The notes under the pieces were generated by a model. It saw nothing but the letters and a program-made list of their open reading frames with translations, searched no databases and was not told where the DNA came from. A DNA stretch of 64,000 bases from Rhodoferax sp. OV413. Lineage in GTDB: Bacteria; Pseudomonadota; Gammaproteobacteria; Burkholderiales; Burkholderiaceae_C. Positions 53,978 to 63,377 of this stretch are shown here, piece after piece. The translations under genes and the position numbers were made by a program. The stretch spans positions 1-64,000 of the forward strand of contig CAMAWD010000001.1 in assembly GCA_945861785.1 (NCBI GenBank), in the 5' to 3' direction. Every line of letters starts with the position of its first letter. The first letter of the stretch is position 1.

Positions 53978-54067
53978 GTGCCAGTAACCCTCAGCCATTC
54001 TCCTTGCCGCCACGGTTCGAGCGCTTGCAAAGGCATTGGTGTTCCGGCAGCGGCCAAAGTGCAATGA
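53978..54067 (+). CDS. Possible 29-residue leader peptide ahead of the ALDH-ABC operon
   Basis: GTG 53978 has the strongest ribosome site of the area, TAAGGAGA (53964-53971). It reads VPVTLSHSPCRHGSSACKGI, then GVPAAAKVQ, and stops at TGA 54065-54067. That stop overlaps the ATG 54064 of the ALDH gene (ATGA). The ALDH start itself has no good ribosome site, so its translation may depend on ribosomes finishing this leader. The peptide resembles nothing known. An alternative is that the strong ribosome site is fortuitous. Confidence 0.4.
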   Translation: MPVTLSHSPCRHGSSACKGIGVPAAAKVQ

Positions 54068-55548
54068 CCATCCAGGACCTTTCGAATCGCGTTCAATCTG
54101 TTCTGCCGCTTGAACGCGGGCTGTATTGGGGTGGCGAATGGCATCACCCCGCGGGAGTTGCCACGCTCCAGAGTTTCAATCCGTCCACCAGTGAGTTGCT
54201 CGGCGAGGTCCATGTCGCACGCCCCCAGGACGTCGACGCCGCCGTTGGTGCCGCCCGGCGTGCATTTCCTGCTTGGGCCGCAACTCCGCCGCTGGACCGC
54301 AGCCGGTGCCTGCGCGAGGCCGCCGCCCGCATCCGCGCCAATGCGGTTGACCTGGCCCTGCTCGACGCCGCCGACTGCGGCAACCCGGTCAAGGCGATGG
54401 TCTTCGATGCCGAGATTGCCGCCACCCAGCTGGAGTATTTCGCCGGTCTGGTGCTCGAGATCAAGGGAGAGACCATCCCCACCGCCAACGGGTCGCTGAA
54501 CTACACCCTGCGCGAACCCCTTGGCGTGGCGGCCCGGATCTTTCCGTTCAACCATCCATTCATGTTCGCGGCCGGCAAGATCGCCGCCCCCTTGGCCGCG
54601 GGCAACACGGTGGTCCTCAAGCCACCAGAGCAGGCGCCGCTGTCGACGGTCCGCCTGATGGAGTTGTTGCGCGACTTGTTTCCGCCTGGCGTGCTGAACT
54701 GCGTGACCGGTGGGCGGGAGACCGGTGCGAGCCTGGCGTCGCATCCGGATGTGGCCGCCGTCGGCTTGATCGGCAGCGTTCCCGCTGGCAAGGCCGTGAT
54801 GAAGGCAGCCAGCGCCACCTTGAAGCGCACGCTGCTCGAACTCGGTGGCAAGAACGCGATGGTGGTGTTTCCCGACGCAAATTTCGAGCGCGCCGTCGAC
54901 GGTGCCATCAAGGGCATGAACTTCACCTGGTGTGGGCAGTCCTGCGGCTCCACCAGCCGGTTGTTCCTGCATGACTCCCTCCATGACCGTTTTGTAGAGG
55001 CGCTGGTGGCGCGTGTCAAAGCCGCCCATGTACCGGGGATTGCCACCGACATGGCGACCACCATGGGCGCCCTGATCAACCGTACGCAGTACGAGCGTTC
55101 GCTTGGCTACGTGGCGAGCGCCCAGCGTGAGGGTGCGGTACTGGTATCGGGTGGCCGGCATCCGGCAGATCCCCGGCTTGAACGTGGGCTGTTCATCGAG
55201 CCCACGATCTTCACCGGGGTGCACCAGTCGATGGCGGTTGCCCGCGAGGAAATTTTTGGGCCGGTCCTGTCTGTGCTGCGCTGGAGCAACACGCAAGACA
55301 TGTTGCTGGCGGTGAACTCGGTCGAGTTCGGCCTGACCGCATCGATCTGGACGCGGGATCTGATCACCGCGCACCAGACGGCGCGGGCGGTGCAGTCGGG
55401 CTACGTCTGGGTCAACGACGCCTCGGCCCATTTCACCGGCGCCCCCTTTGGCGGCTACAAGCAATCCGGTCTGGGGCGAGAGGAGTCCAAGGACGAGTTG
55501 TTCGAATTCACGCAGATCAAGAACGTCAACGTGTCGATGATTCCCTGA
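54064..55548 (+). CDS. NAD(P)+-dependent aldehyde dehydrogenase
   Basis: 494 residues. Asn163 (PFNHP), Glu259 (LLELGGKNA) and Cys294 (GQSCGSTSR) mark the active site; PFGGYKQSGLGREESKDEL is the C-terminal block. It resembles the ALDH at 3745 most closely (LDAADCGNPVKAM against LDSANCGNPIKEM). ATG 54064 is the first ATG near the family N-terminus and overlaps the leader stop. It is the first enzyme of a seven-gene operon with a ribose-type importer, so it probably oxidises an aldehyde derived from the imported compound. Confidence 0.93.
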   Translation: MTIQDLSNRVQSVLPLERGLYWGGEWHHPAGVATLQSFNPSTSELLGEVHVARPQDVDAAVGAARRAFPAWAATPPLDRSRCLREAAARIRANAVDLALLDAADCGNPVKAMVFDAEIAATQLEYFAGLVLEIKGETIPTANGSLNYTLREPLGVAARIFPFNHPFMFAAGKIAAPLAAGNTVVLKPPEQAPLSTVRLMELLRDLFPPGVLNCVTGGRETGASLASHPDVAAVGLIGSVPAGKAVMKAASATLKRTLLELGGKNAMVVFPDANFERAVDGAIKGMNFTWCGQSCGSTSRLFLHDSLHDRFVEALVARVKAAHVPGIATDMATTMGALINRTQYERSLGYVASAQREGAVLVSGGRHPADPRLERGLFIEPTIFTGVHQSMAVAREEIFGPVLSVLRWSNTQDMLLAVNSVEFGLTASIWTRDLITAHQTARAVQSGYVWVNDASAHFTGAPFGGYKQSGLGREESKDELFEFTQIKNVNVSMIP

Positions 55549-55557
55549 GGAGGGGCC

Positions 55558-56529
55558 GTGCGCAAGATACCGATCAACCAACAACTCATCGTCTTCATCA
55601 TCTTCGTGGTCTTGTTCGTGGTTTTCTCGACCTTCCTGCCCGGGTTCCTGACCACCCAGAACATCCTGAACCTTGTGCGTAGCGTGTCTGTGCTCGGCAT
55701 CCTGGGCCTTGGCATGTCCATCGTGGTCATCGGGCGCGGCATCGACCTGTCCATGGTGGCCCTGCTGGCCGTCCCGTCGGCGCTGGTGCTCCAGCAGCTG
55801 CAGGTCGGTCACTCGCTGCCCTATGCGCTGCTCATCGGGCTGGGTCTTGGCGTGTTGACCGCGCTGATCAGCGGCTTCCTGATCGCCTACGCCGAAGTGC
55901 CGGCCCTTTTCACGACGCTGGCCATGGGCATCATTTTGTATGGTGTGGGTCAAAGCGGCCTGTTCCAGTACGAGGTGATTGAGATGCCCAAGGGATTCAC
56001 CAGTTTCAACATGCTGGGTCAGGGTGAAATCCTTGGCATCCCCAGCATGGTGATCACCTTCGGCGTCTCGGTCGGCTTGATCGGTCTTTTCATGCGCAAG
56101 ACCCGTCTGGGTAACTTTATCTATGCGATCGGCGACAACCCCAACGCCGCGCGCACCTCCGGCATATCGACCCGGCCAATGATCATGTTCCAGTACGTTC
56201 TGGCCGCACTGGTGGCCGGCTTCGCAGGGATCGTGGTCGCGTCATCGGTCGGGACGATGAACACGCGCCTCTTCAACTCCAACCTGATCTACGACGTCAT
56301 TCTGGTCGTCGTGCTCGGAGGCATCGGGTTGTCCGGCGGCCGCGGCGGGGTGCTGAACGTCGTGGTCGGTACGCTGCTGATGGGTACCTTGATCAACGGC
56401 ATGACGATCTACAACATCTCGACCCTGATGCAGGATTTCATCAAGGGCGTGATCCTGCTGGTCGCCATCCTGATCGATTCGTTTGTTACCCCGCGCAATG
56501 AGGAAACCGCGCAACAAGGCGACATCTGA
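55558..56529 (+). CDS. Ribose-type (RbsC/YtfT) ABC importer permease
   Basis: 323 residues, about eight to ten membrane helices, starting at GTG 55558. GAGGAGG directly after the ALDH stop is its ribosome site. GLGMSIVVIGRGIDLSMVALLAVPSALV and GDNPNAARTSGISTRPMIMFQYVLAALVAGFAGIV are the sugar-permease signatures. GGIGLSGGRGGVLNVVVGTLLMGTLINGM follows. It is the first of two different permeases; the second is the fusion at 57674. They probably form a heterodimer served by the ATPase at 60887. Confidence 0.92.
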   Translation: MRKIPINQQLIVFIIFVVLFVVFSTFLPGFLTTQNILNLVRSVSVLGILGLGMSIVVIGRGIDLSMVALLAVPSALVLQQLQVGHSLPYALLIGLGLGVLTALISGFLIAYAEVPALFTTLAMGIILYGVGQSGLFQYEVIEMPKGFTSFNMLGQGEILGIPSMVITFGVSVGLIGLFMRKTRLGNFIYAIGDNPNAARTSGISTRPMIMFQYVLAALVAGFAGIVVASSVGTMNTRLFNSNLIYDVILVVVLGGIGLSGGRGGVLNVVVGTLLMGTLINGMTIYNISTLMQDFIKGVILLVAILIDSFVTPRNEETAQQGDI

Positions 56530-56573
56530 CCGGAGGGCCGGCAGGCTTCGCAATTCATTAACCACTGGAGACG

Positions 56574-57599
56574 ATGATGCTAGCAATAAACCGAAAACTG
56601 TTGAAATGGGCTGCGGGCCTGGGGGCCGGGCTGTGCCTGAGCGCCACCGTGCTTGCGCAAGGGACCGATAACGGCATACAGGACCCGGCACGAGACGCCT
56701 ACTACAAGGCCTTGAAGGGCAAGCGAGTCGTGTTTGTTCCCTTGTTCATGGGGCTGGACCTGACCGAAGGTTGGTCCGCCGTTGTGGCCAAGGACGCGGC
56801 GGCAAACGGCTACAAGTTTGAGGTGCGCAACTCCAACTGGAACACCGCGGCAGGCGCACGGACCATCACCTCGTTGATTTCGGAAAAGCCAGATGTCATC
56901 ATGGTGCAAAACCCGGATGTTCAGTCCTACTCCAAGCTGCTGCAGCAGGCCGAAAAGGCCGGCATCCATGTGATCCAGGTCAACATGAAGACCAACATCG
57001 TCACCGACGGCTACGTCGGCGGCGATTGGCACGAGTCGGGAGCGCGCATGGCGGCCTGGGTCAGCGAGCGCTGCAGCGCGGGCTCCGGCAAGGTTGCAAT
57101 CCTGATCGGACCACCGACCGCAGCACCCAGCGCCTACACGCTGCGCGGTGCACAGGAGGAGTTCAAAAAGCACCCCAAGATCAAGGTTGTCTCCGTCCAG
57201 AATGGGGAGTGGGACCCGTCCAAGTCCAAGAACGTGACACAGATCCTGCTGCAGCAGAACCCGGACCTGTGTGGCATCGTGGGTGCCTGGGACGTATCCG
57301 ATCAGGGGACGGCCGCAGCGATCAAGGAGGCGGGCAAGACTGGCAAGGTGCTGCTGACGACCACCGGTGGTGGTTCCCGCACATCCTGTGAGGCACTGCA
57401 GGATGGCCGTTTTGACTTCGTGCTGAGTTCCAACGTCCCTGGACAGGGGCGCGATCTGACAAACCTGATCAAGCTGTTCCTGTCCGCAGGCCAGAAACCG
57501 GGCACCACCCGCGTTGCGTTGTACTCGCCCTTCGTCGAGCTGACGAAGGAGCGCTCCAATCCGGACAAATACTGCTGGAATCTGGCCGACCTGAAGTAA
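56574..57599 (+). CDS. Periplasmic sugar-binding-type protein (Peripla_BP_4)
   Basis: 341 residues. The signal peptide (LLKWAAGLGAGLCLSATVLA) precedes QGTDNGIQDPARDAYYKALKGKRVVFVPLF. The ribose-binding fold is seen in ISEKPDVIMVQNPDVQSYSKLLQQAEKAGIHVIQVNM and GKVAILIGPPTAAPSAYTLRGAQEEFKKHPKIKVVSVQ. GIVGAWDVSDQGTAAAIKEAGKTGKVLLTTTGGG is the C-terminal lobe. It delivers the solute to the permeases on either side. GGAGA lies upstream of ATG 56574. The ligand may be a sugar acid, polyol, lactone or aromatic glycoside. Confidence 0.92.
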   Translation: MMLAINRKLLKWAAGLGAGLCLSATVLAQGTDNGIQDPARDAYYKALKGKRVVFVPLFMGLDLTEGWSAVVAKDAAANGYKFEVRNSNWNTAAGARTITSLISEKPDVIMVQNPDVQSYSKLLQQAEKAGIHVIQVNMKTNIVTDGYVGGDWHESGARMAAWVSERCSAGSGKVAILIGPPTAAPSAYTLRGAQEEFKKHPKIKVVSVQNGEWDPSKSKNVTQILLQQNPDLCGIVGAWDVSDQGTAAAIKEAGKTGKVLLTTTGGGSRTSCEALQDGRFDFVLSSNVPGQGRDLTNLIKLFLSAGQKPGTTRVALYSPFVELTKERSNPDKYCWNLADLK

Positions 57600-57607
57600 A
57601 CGAACCA

Positions 57608-57641
57608 CCGGACTGCGACTGCCGCTAACAGCGCAGTCCGG
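57608..57641 (+). terminator. Hairpin after the binding-protein gene
   Basis: CCGGACTGCG (57608-57617) and CGCAGTCCGG (57632-57641) are perfect 10-bp inverted arms with a 14-nt loop, 9 bp after the stop codon. There is no T-run, so it is more likely an mRNA-stabilising or attenuating hairpin than a full terminator. Confidence 0.5.
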
Positions 57642-57673
57642 CACGCCTTCCCAATCCGACCTCTGAACCTTCA

Positions 57674-59797
57674 ATGCGTGAATCACTCATCAAGCTGCGA
57701 TACCGGCTCTGGCCAGACCATGTCATTGGAGAGCTGCTCTCCAAGCGCTGGACAGAAACGATGGTGCCCATATTGTTTCTGCTGATCACCGTTGTTTTTC
57801 TTAATTCCAACATCGAGAACTTCATCTCGGTGTCGAGTGTCATCGACACCATTCGCCAGTCTGGTGAACTGGGTTTCGTCGTGCTCGCCATGGCCATCGT
57901 GCTCATGGCCGGCGGGATCGACCTGTCGGTGGGATCGATGTTCGCGCTGTGCACGCTGTGCGCGCTTTATTTCATTCAGCTGCTCAAATGGCCGGTGCCG
58001 GCCGCGATCCTCGCCACCTTGCTGTTCGGCGGGCTGCTGGGCAGCATCAACGGCATTTTGATCGGCTACTTCCGCCTGCGCGCCTTCCTCACCACCCTGA
58101 TCACGCTCATCATTTACCGGTCGGCCTTCGACATGCTGACGCTGGTCTATCTGGTGGACATCACGGCGGCAGCCTCTGAGACCCCCACCTGGGACTGGAT
58201 CGGCAGCGGCGAGGCGCTGGGCCTTCCGGTGCAGGGCTGGGTTTTTGCAGCTGTGGCGATTTTCGGCCACATCTTTATCACCCGCGCGCGTACCGGCTGG
58301 CACATCAGCGCCATCGGCGGCAGCCGGCGTGCGGCCTACAACGCCGGCATCAACGTCGAATGGGTCATCGCACTGACCTACATCGCCTCCGGTGTCTTGA
58401 CCGCGTGCGCCGCCGTCTTTTTCGCGGCGCGGCTGGCCAATGCCGGGTCGGATACCGGTCGTGGCATGGAGGTGACCATCCTCACTGCCGCGGTGCTCGG
58501 CGGAATCCGCCTGGGGGGCGGCCGGGGTTCGGTTACCAAGGCCATCCTGGGATTGCTGATCGTCATCCTGATCACCGATGGCCTGCTGCGTATGGCGGTG
58601 CCAGGAGGACCCTCCAAGGTGGTGCTCGGCTGCATCCTCCTGCTCGCCGCAATCATCGACATCCGCTGGTACAAGAACCGGGGCAAGCTGATCCAGGAGG
58701 TCTACGTAAGCCCGACCTATCTGAAGATGCCGCCCGCGCCGTCCACCGCGGTGGACTCCGGCAACGCCTATGCCGTCAACGACCGGCTGCGCGACGTGTA
58801 TTCCATCGGTGTGGGCCAGGTCGAATCGCCGGAGGACGTCATCCTCGACGATGCGGATCACCTCTACTGTGGCTCACGCCATGGCGATATCCTGCGCTTC
58901 TTCCCGCCCGACTACAAGCAGATGGAGGTCTACGCGCACATTGGCGGCCAGACCCTGGGCATGGCTTTTGATGCGAGCAACAACCTGTGCGTCTGCGTCG
59001 GTGGAATGGGCCTGTACCGGGTAAGCCCGGAGCGCAAGGTGGAAAAGCTGACCGACGAGACCAACCGCACGCTGGGTTCGATCATCGACGATAGCCGGCT
59101 GCGCCTGGCCGACGACCTGGACATCGCGCCCGACGGTCGGATCTTCTTCTCCGAGGCGACGATCCGCTACGAAATGCATGACTGGCACACGGACGCCCTG
59201 GAGGGCCGTGGCAGCGGGCGCATCATCTGCTACGACCCGAATACCAAGCGAACGCACACGGTTATCAGCAACCTGATTTTCCCCAACGGCATCTGCGTGA
59301 CAAACGACGGGCAATCGATCCTGTTTGCAGAAACATGGGGCTGCACGATCAAGCGCTACTGGTTCGATGGGCCCAAGAAGGGACAGCTCGAAACGCTGAT
59401 TCCCAATCTGCCCGGCCATCCAGACAACATCAACCGTGCGTCGGATGGCAATTACTGGTGCGGTGTCATCGGCATGCGCAGTCCGGTGTTCGACCTGGTG
59501 ATGCGAAAGCCGGCCTTTCGTACCCGCATGGTGAAGCAACTGCCCGAGGATGAATGGTTCTCGCCCAACCTCAACACGGGTTGCGTGATCAAGTTCAACG
59601 ATAAGGGCGAAGTGCTCGAGTCCTTGTGGGACCTGCACGGCGTGAACCACCCGATGATCACCTCGATGCGCGAGCACAAGGGCCACCTCTTCTTGGGTGG
59701 CCTGTCCAATAACCGCATCGGGCGCCACAAGCTCGAGGGTGCTGACCCGACGTTCATGCAGTACAAGACCACCCGCAGGGAGTCCGGCCATGGTTGA
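57674..59797 (+). CDS. ABC permease fused to a strictosidine-synthase-like beta-propeller
   Basis: 707 residues, twice a normal permease. Residues 1 to about 340 are a ribose-type permease (VLMAGGIDLSVGSMFALCTLCALYF, GGSRRAAYNAGINVEWVIALTYIASG, VLGGIRLGGGRGSVTKAILG). Residues about 350-707 are a six-bladed propeller. Its markers are VESPEDVILDDADHLYCGSRHGDILRF, LADDLDIAPDGRIFFSEAT and NLIFPNGICVTNDGQSILFAETWGCTIKRYW. LPGHPDNINRASDGNYWCGVIGMRSP completes them. This is the strictosidine-synthase/APMAP and SMP-30 lactonase-like group. The reading frame is continuous, so the fusion is real. The propeller would lie on the cytoplasmic side if the permease has the usual topology. It overlaps the next gene by 8 bp. 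Confidence 0.88.
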   Translation: MRESLIKLRYRLWPDHVIGELLSKRWTETMVPILFLLITVVFLNSNIENFISVSSVIDTIRQSGELGFVVLAMAIVLMAGGIDLSVGSMFALCTLCALYFIQLLKWPVPAAILATLLFGGLLGSINGILIGYFRLRAFLTTLITLIIYRSAFDMLTLVYLVDITAAASETPTWDWIGSGEALGLPVQGWVFAAVAIFGHIFITRARTGWHISAIGGSRRAAYNAGINVEWVIALTYIASGVLTACAAVFFAARLANAGSDTGRGMEVTILTAAVLGGIRLGGGRGSVTKAILGLLIVILITDGLLRMAVPGGPSKVVLGCILLLAAIIDIRWYKNRGKLIQEVYVSPTYLKMPPAPSTAVDSGNAYAVNDRLRDVYSIGVGQVESPEDVILDDADHLYCGSRHGDILRFFPPDYKQMEVYAHIGGQTLGMAFDASNNLCVCVGGMGLYRVSPERKVEKLTDETNRTLGSIIDDSRLRLADDLDIAPDGRIFFSEATIRYEMHDWHTDALEGRGSGRIICYDPNTKRTHTVISNLIFPNGICVTNDGQSILFAETWGCTIKRYWFDGPKKGQLETLIPNLPGHPDNINRASDGNYWCGVIGMRSPVFDLVMRKPAFRTRMVKQLPEDEWFSPNLNTGCVIKFNDKGEVLESLWDLHGVNHPMITSMREHKGHLFLGGLSNNRIGRHKLEGADPTFMQYKTTRRESGHG

Positions 59798-60890
59798 GGC
59801 GATCAAGCGCCTGTTCGGTATCGGTGACCGATCGCTGGCGGTGCCGGTCTTCGACGGCCCGTACACGCCCAACAACCTGCTCGAGGAAGCGCCGGTGTTC
59901 TTCGAGCGCGCCGCACTGGAGGACATGGTGATCGCCGATGATGGCTGCATCTTCGCGGCCTGTGGCCAAGAAGTGCTGCGGATCGACCCAAGCGGCCAGA
60001 CGACTGTGGTCGCCGGTTTCGATGCAACCGTGCAGGCGCTGGCGTTGCGCCCAGGCGGCGGACTCGCCCTTGCAATGGGTGGTCGCATTGTCTTCGAAGG
60101 CGGCGTGGAGCACGGCAGGGAACTGGCCGGCTTCGAGGGCCGGCCCTTGTCTGGCGTCAACGCACTGCATTCCGGCGCCGATGGAAAACTGCTCATCAGC
60201 GAAGGCTCCACACATCTGCCCTATGCGCAGTGGAGCCGTGACCTGCTCGAGCACGGAAAGACCGGGCGTGTCCTGGAGCACGATCCGGCAGGCGCTGGCA
60301 CCCGCGTCCTGGCATCGGGGCTGCAATATGCCTTCGGCCTGTGCGGTACGAACGCCGGCCCCCTGGTGTGCGAGACCTGGGCCCACAGGCTGGTTCAATT
60401 GGGAGGCGCCTCGCGCCCGGTGCGGCTGGACGCCTTGCCCGGCTACCCGGCACGCTTGTGCGCGGCCACAGGCGGAGGTTTTTGGCTGAGCCTGTTCGCA
60501 GGCCGTACCCAGCTGATGGAGTTCATCCTGCGCGAGGACGATTTCCGCAAGGAGATGATGCGAACTGTGCCGCCCAAGTACTGGTTCGCGCCGTCCTTTC
60601 TCGCAGGGCGGGATTACCTGGAGCCACAGCAGACGGCGGGCGTCATGCAGATGGGCATCATGAAGCCGTGGGCGCCGCCGCGTTCCTACGGACTTGTCGT
60701 GCGCCTGGACGATCGCCTTCATCCGCTCTATTCAGTGCACAGCCGATCCGGCGGGCGCAACCATGGCATCGTCGCCGTGGCCGAGCATGCCGGACATCTT
60801 TACGCATTGTCGAAAGGCTCGGGCAGGATCCTGCGCCTGCCGATCGGGAAGATCGAGTCGGATCTGAACGCAAGGGGCACGCAACCATGA
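59790..60890 (+). CDS. Free strictosidine-synthase/SMP-30-like beta-propeller protein
   Basis: 366 residues without signal peptide. LEDMVIADDGCIFAACGQEVLRIDPSGQTTVVAG, LSGVNALHSGADGKLLISEGSTHLPYAQWSRDLLEHGKTGRVLEHDP and LASGLQYAFGLCGTNAGPLVCETWAHRLVQL show the blades. LPGYPARLCAATGGGFWLSLFAGR matches the LPGxPDN blade of the fused propeller, but with ARL in place of DNI. The C-terminus LYALSKGSGRILRLPIGKIESDL closes the fold. It is a divergent paralogue of the propeller fused to the permease upstream. It could hydrolyse a lactone or ester, or act as a partner of the fused domain. It is coupled to the ATPase gene (ATGA). Confidence 0.82.
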   Translation: MVEAIKRLFGIGDRSLAVPVFDGPYTPNNLLEEAPVFFERAALEDMVIADDGCIFAACGQEVLRIDPSGQTTVVAGFDATVQALALRPGGGLALAMGGRIVFEGGVEHGRELAGFEGRPLSGVNALHSGADGKLLISEGSTHLPYAQWSRDLLEHGKTGRVLEHDPAGAGTRVLASGLQYAFGLCGTNAGPLVCETWAHRLVQLGGASRPVRLDALPGYPARLCAATGGGFWLSLFAGRTQLMEFILREDDFRKEMMRTVPPKYWFAPSFLAGRDYLEPQQTAGVMQMGIMKPWAPPRSYGLVVRLDDRLHPLYSVHSRSGGRNHGIVAVAEHAGHLYALSKGSGRILRLPIGKIESDLNARGTQP

Positions 60891-62377
60891 CTCCCATCCT
60901 TGAGCTGAAGCAGGCGACCAAGGTCTATTCCGGCGTGCCTGTCATCGATGGGATCGACTTCACGTTGATGCCGGGCGAGGTGCACGGGCTGGTGGGCGAG
61001 AACGGCGCCGGCAAGTCCACCATGACCAAAGTGATGGCCGGCGTCGTCGTACTCACCAGCGGCGAGATGTGCATCGACGGCAAGCTTGTGAGTCCGAAGT
61101 CCCCTTTCGACGCGCTGGCACTCGGTGTGGCGATGGTGTTTCAGGAGACCAGTCTGGTGCCGACGATGACGGTGTCGCAGAACTTGTACCTGGGGCATGA
61201 AAAGTTCATGAACCGGCTCAGAGGTATCTACATCTCCTCCCAGCAGTTTCTGCAGTCGCTCAACTTCGGCGTCGACCCGGACGCGCTGGTTTCCAGCCTG
61301 GGCGTGGCCAAGAAGCAGATGGTGGAGATCGCGCGGGCGGTGCTGCACAATGCGCGTGTCATCGTGTTCGACGAGCCCACGGCCACGCTGACGCCTGAGG
61401 AGAAGATCCACTTCTTCACGCTGGTGCGGGACCTCAAACGACGCGGCGTGTCGGTGATCTTCATCTCGCACGCCATCGAGGAGGCGCTGGCGATCTCCGA
61501 CCGCATCACCGTGCTGCGCGACGGCAAGCGGGTGCTGACCGAAAAGACATCGGACCTCACGCGTGAGCGCATCGTCCTGTCCATGGTCGGGCGCCAGCTC
61601 TCCGAAGAACTCTATGGCAGCAAACGTGCGGCGCCGCGCAAGCCGGGCCGCCGCGTGCTGAGTATCCAAAACCTGCGCATGGGCTCCATGGTGCGCAACA
61701 ATTCGCTGTCGATCTTTGCCGGTCAGATCACGGGCATCTTCGGCCTGGTGGGGTCGGGACGGACCGAAACCTTCAAGGTGGTGGCCGGCCTGCTTAAGCG
61801 CGACTACCTGCGCGGCGGCAAGATCATCTTCAACGACAAGCCCGTGCGGTTTCGGGTGCCGGCGCAGGCCATCGCCGCGGGCATCGTCTACGTCACCGAG
61901 GACCGCAAACTCGACGGCTTCTTCGAGACCATGTCGATCTCGCGCAACATCTACATGGGCTTGCTGGCCAAGCTGGGCTGGCGGCGCAACCTGGTGCACA
62001 ACCAGGAGGCCGAGACCCTCGGGCACGAATGGGTGAACAAGCTCAAGATCAAGGCGGTGAGCAACGAGACCAAGGTGATCGAGCTGTCGGGCGGCAACCA
62101 GCAAAAGGTTGTGATCGCCAAGTCGCTGGTGCAGGATCCCGAGCTGATCATCTTCGATGAACCCACGCGCGGCGTTGATGTTGGTGCCATCGTCGACATC
62201 CACCAGCTGATTCGCAGCCTGGCCGACCAGGGCAAGGCGGTGGTGGTCATTTCCTCCTACATGCCGGAGGTGATGGCGTTGGCAGACCGCATCCTGGTCT
62301 CGCACCAGGGCAAGATCGTCGAGGAGTTTTCCAACAGCGTCACAGAAAAAGAGATCATGTATGCAGCCATTCACTGA
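60887..62377 (+). CDS. Ribose-type ABC importer ATPase with two nucleotide-binding domains
   Basis: 496 residues, the RbsA/MglA double-domain size. Domain 1 has Walker [11 protein letters not shown]-loop VFQETSLVP and Walker [16 protein letters not shown]. Domain 2 has a degenerate P-loop [11 protein letters not shown], signature [16 protein letters not shown] and Walker [15 protein letters not shown]. The signature of domain 1 is reduced ([16 protein letters not shown]), as usual for the class. ATG 60887 overlaps the propeller stop, and its end overlaps the dehydrogenase start by 17 bp. It powers the importer of this operon. Confidence 0.94.
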   Translation: MTPILELKQATKVYSGVPVIDGIDFTLMPGEVHGLVGENGAGKSTMTKVMAGVVVLTSGEMCIDGKLVSPKSPFDALALGVAMVFQETSLVPTMTVSQNLYLGHEKFMNRLRGIYISSQQFLQSLNFGVDPDALVSSLGVAKKQMVEIARAVLHNARVIVFDEPTATLTPEEKIHFFTLVRDLKRRGVSVIFISHAIEEALAISDRITVLRDGKRVLTEKTSDLTRERIVLSMVGRQLSEELYGSKRAAPRKPGRRVLSIQNLRMGSMVRNNSLSIFAGQITGIFGLVGSGRTETFKVVAGLLKRDYLRGGKIIFNDKPVRFRVPAQAIAAGIVYVTEDRKLDGFFETMSISRNIYMGLLAKLGWRRNLVHNQEAETLGHEWVNKLKIKAVSNETKVIELSGGNQQKVVIAKSLVQDPELIIFDEPTRGVDVGAIVDIHQLIRSLADQGKAVVVISSYMPEVMALADRILVSHQGKIVEEFSNSVTEKEIMYAAIH

Positions 62378-63335
62378 CGCCCCACTGCAGCGCATTGCGG
62401 TTGTCGGGGCCGGCTTCATGGGCTGCGTCATCGCCGCCATCTATGCGCGGTATGGATACGCCGTAACATTGAGTGACTCCAATCCTTCGGCATTGCTGAC
62501 CTTCAGGGAACGCACGTTGCCTATCGCGCATGGCATGGCCACGTCCGGTGTTACTGCCCAAGATATCGTGGACAGGGTGAAAATTGCCGCGACCTTGTCC
62601 GAGGGCATAAGTGGCGCGCAGCTTGTGCACGAGGTGGTGCAGGAGGACCTTGTGGTCAAACAGGTTCTGTTCGCGGAGCTGGACCGGCTGTGCGCCCCTG
62701 ATGTTGTGCTAGCCACCAATACGTCGTCCTATCTTCTTTCCCATCTGTGCCGTGACGTTGTGCACAAGGGACGCGTGATCGGCATCCACTACATCACGCC
62801 GGCACATGTCGTACGGGTGGTGGAACTGGTGGTTGCCGATTTCACGCCGTCCGCACTCATCGATTGGGCGCGCAGTTTTCTGCTGGCGATCGATCGCACT
62901 GCGGTCGTGTGCCGCGAAAAGCCGGGCTTCATAGTCAACCGGATTCAATTGGCAATGTTGTCCGAAATCCACCGCATGGTCGGCGAGGGCCTGGCCACCC
63001 CCGCAGACATCGATGCGGCGGTTCGGCTCAGCCTCGGGCCCAGGTGGGCGCTGTGGGGCGCGCTGGCTTGCGAGGACCTGATGGCCAGCAAACGCACCGG
63101 CCTGGCAATCCTGGAGTACATGCACGCGCAGACCGGGCAAGAGCACTTCAGGCCCTCCGAGGCGCTGCGTACTCTGGTCGAGGACGGGCGAATCGGCGCC
63201 GCAGCGGGTGCCGGCTGGCACAGCTGGGATTCGCCCTACGCGGATGTAGTGATGGACCGCGACAGGCAGTTGAGCGACCTCCTGGCATGGCTGTCGGAGA
63301 GAAGTGGAGCGTCACTGAATGTGCTGACGCGGTAG
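62361..63335 (+). CDS. 3-hydroxyacyl-CoA dehydrogenase-family NAD oxidoreductase
   Basis: 324 residues. The NAD motif GAGFMG is at 16-21. ATNTSSYLLSHLCRDVVHKGRVIGIHYITPAHVVRVVELV carries the catalytic-type His (in IHYITPA), and CREKPGFIVNRIQLAMLSEIHRMVGEGLATPADIDAAV continues into the C-terminal domain. The size fits the short L-carnitine/3-hydroxyacyl dehydrogenases, which oxidise a beta-hydroxy acid or its CoA ester. It overlaps the ATPase gene by 17 bp, so it is translationally coupled and the last gene of the importer operon. Substrate may be a 3-hydroxy acid from the imported compound. Confidence 0.9.
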   Translation: MQPFTDAPLQRIAVVGAGFMGCVIAAIYARYGYAVTLSDSNPSALLTFRERTLPIAHGMATSGVTAQDIVDRVKIAATLSEGISGAQLVHEVVQEDLVVKQVLFAELDRLCAPDVVLATNTSSYLLSHLCRDVVHKGRVIGIHYITPAHVVRVVELVVADFTPSALIDWARSFLLAIDRTAVVCREKPGFIVNRIQLAMLSEIHRMVGEGLATPADIDAAVRLSLGPRWALWGALACEDLMASKRTGLAILEYMHAQTGQEHFRPSEALRTLVEDGRIGAAAGAGWHSWDSPYADVVMDRDRQLSDLLAWLSERSGASLNVLTR

Positions 63336-63377
63336 CGCTGATCGAACGCGAAAATTGCAACCCATCTGGTGCCGTGA

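Larger units (their letters stand above)
53434..54063. other. Divergent region between the Rieske operon and the ALDH-ABC operon
   Basis: This 630-bp region holds the minus-strand promoter and operator (53498-53537), three 12-bp TTGAATC repeats (53644-53679), and a lone TTGAATC copy at 53886-53892 inside a hairpin-like AAATCAA...TTGATTT repeat. It also holds a 29-codon leader frame (53978-54067). Longer frames crossing 53575-53890 in both directions reflect the repeats and show no homology. Confidence 0.5.
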
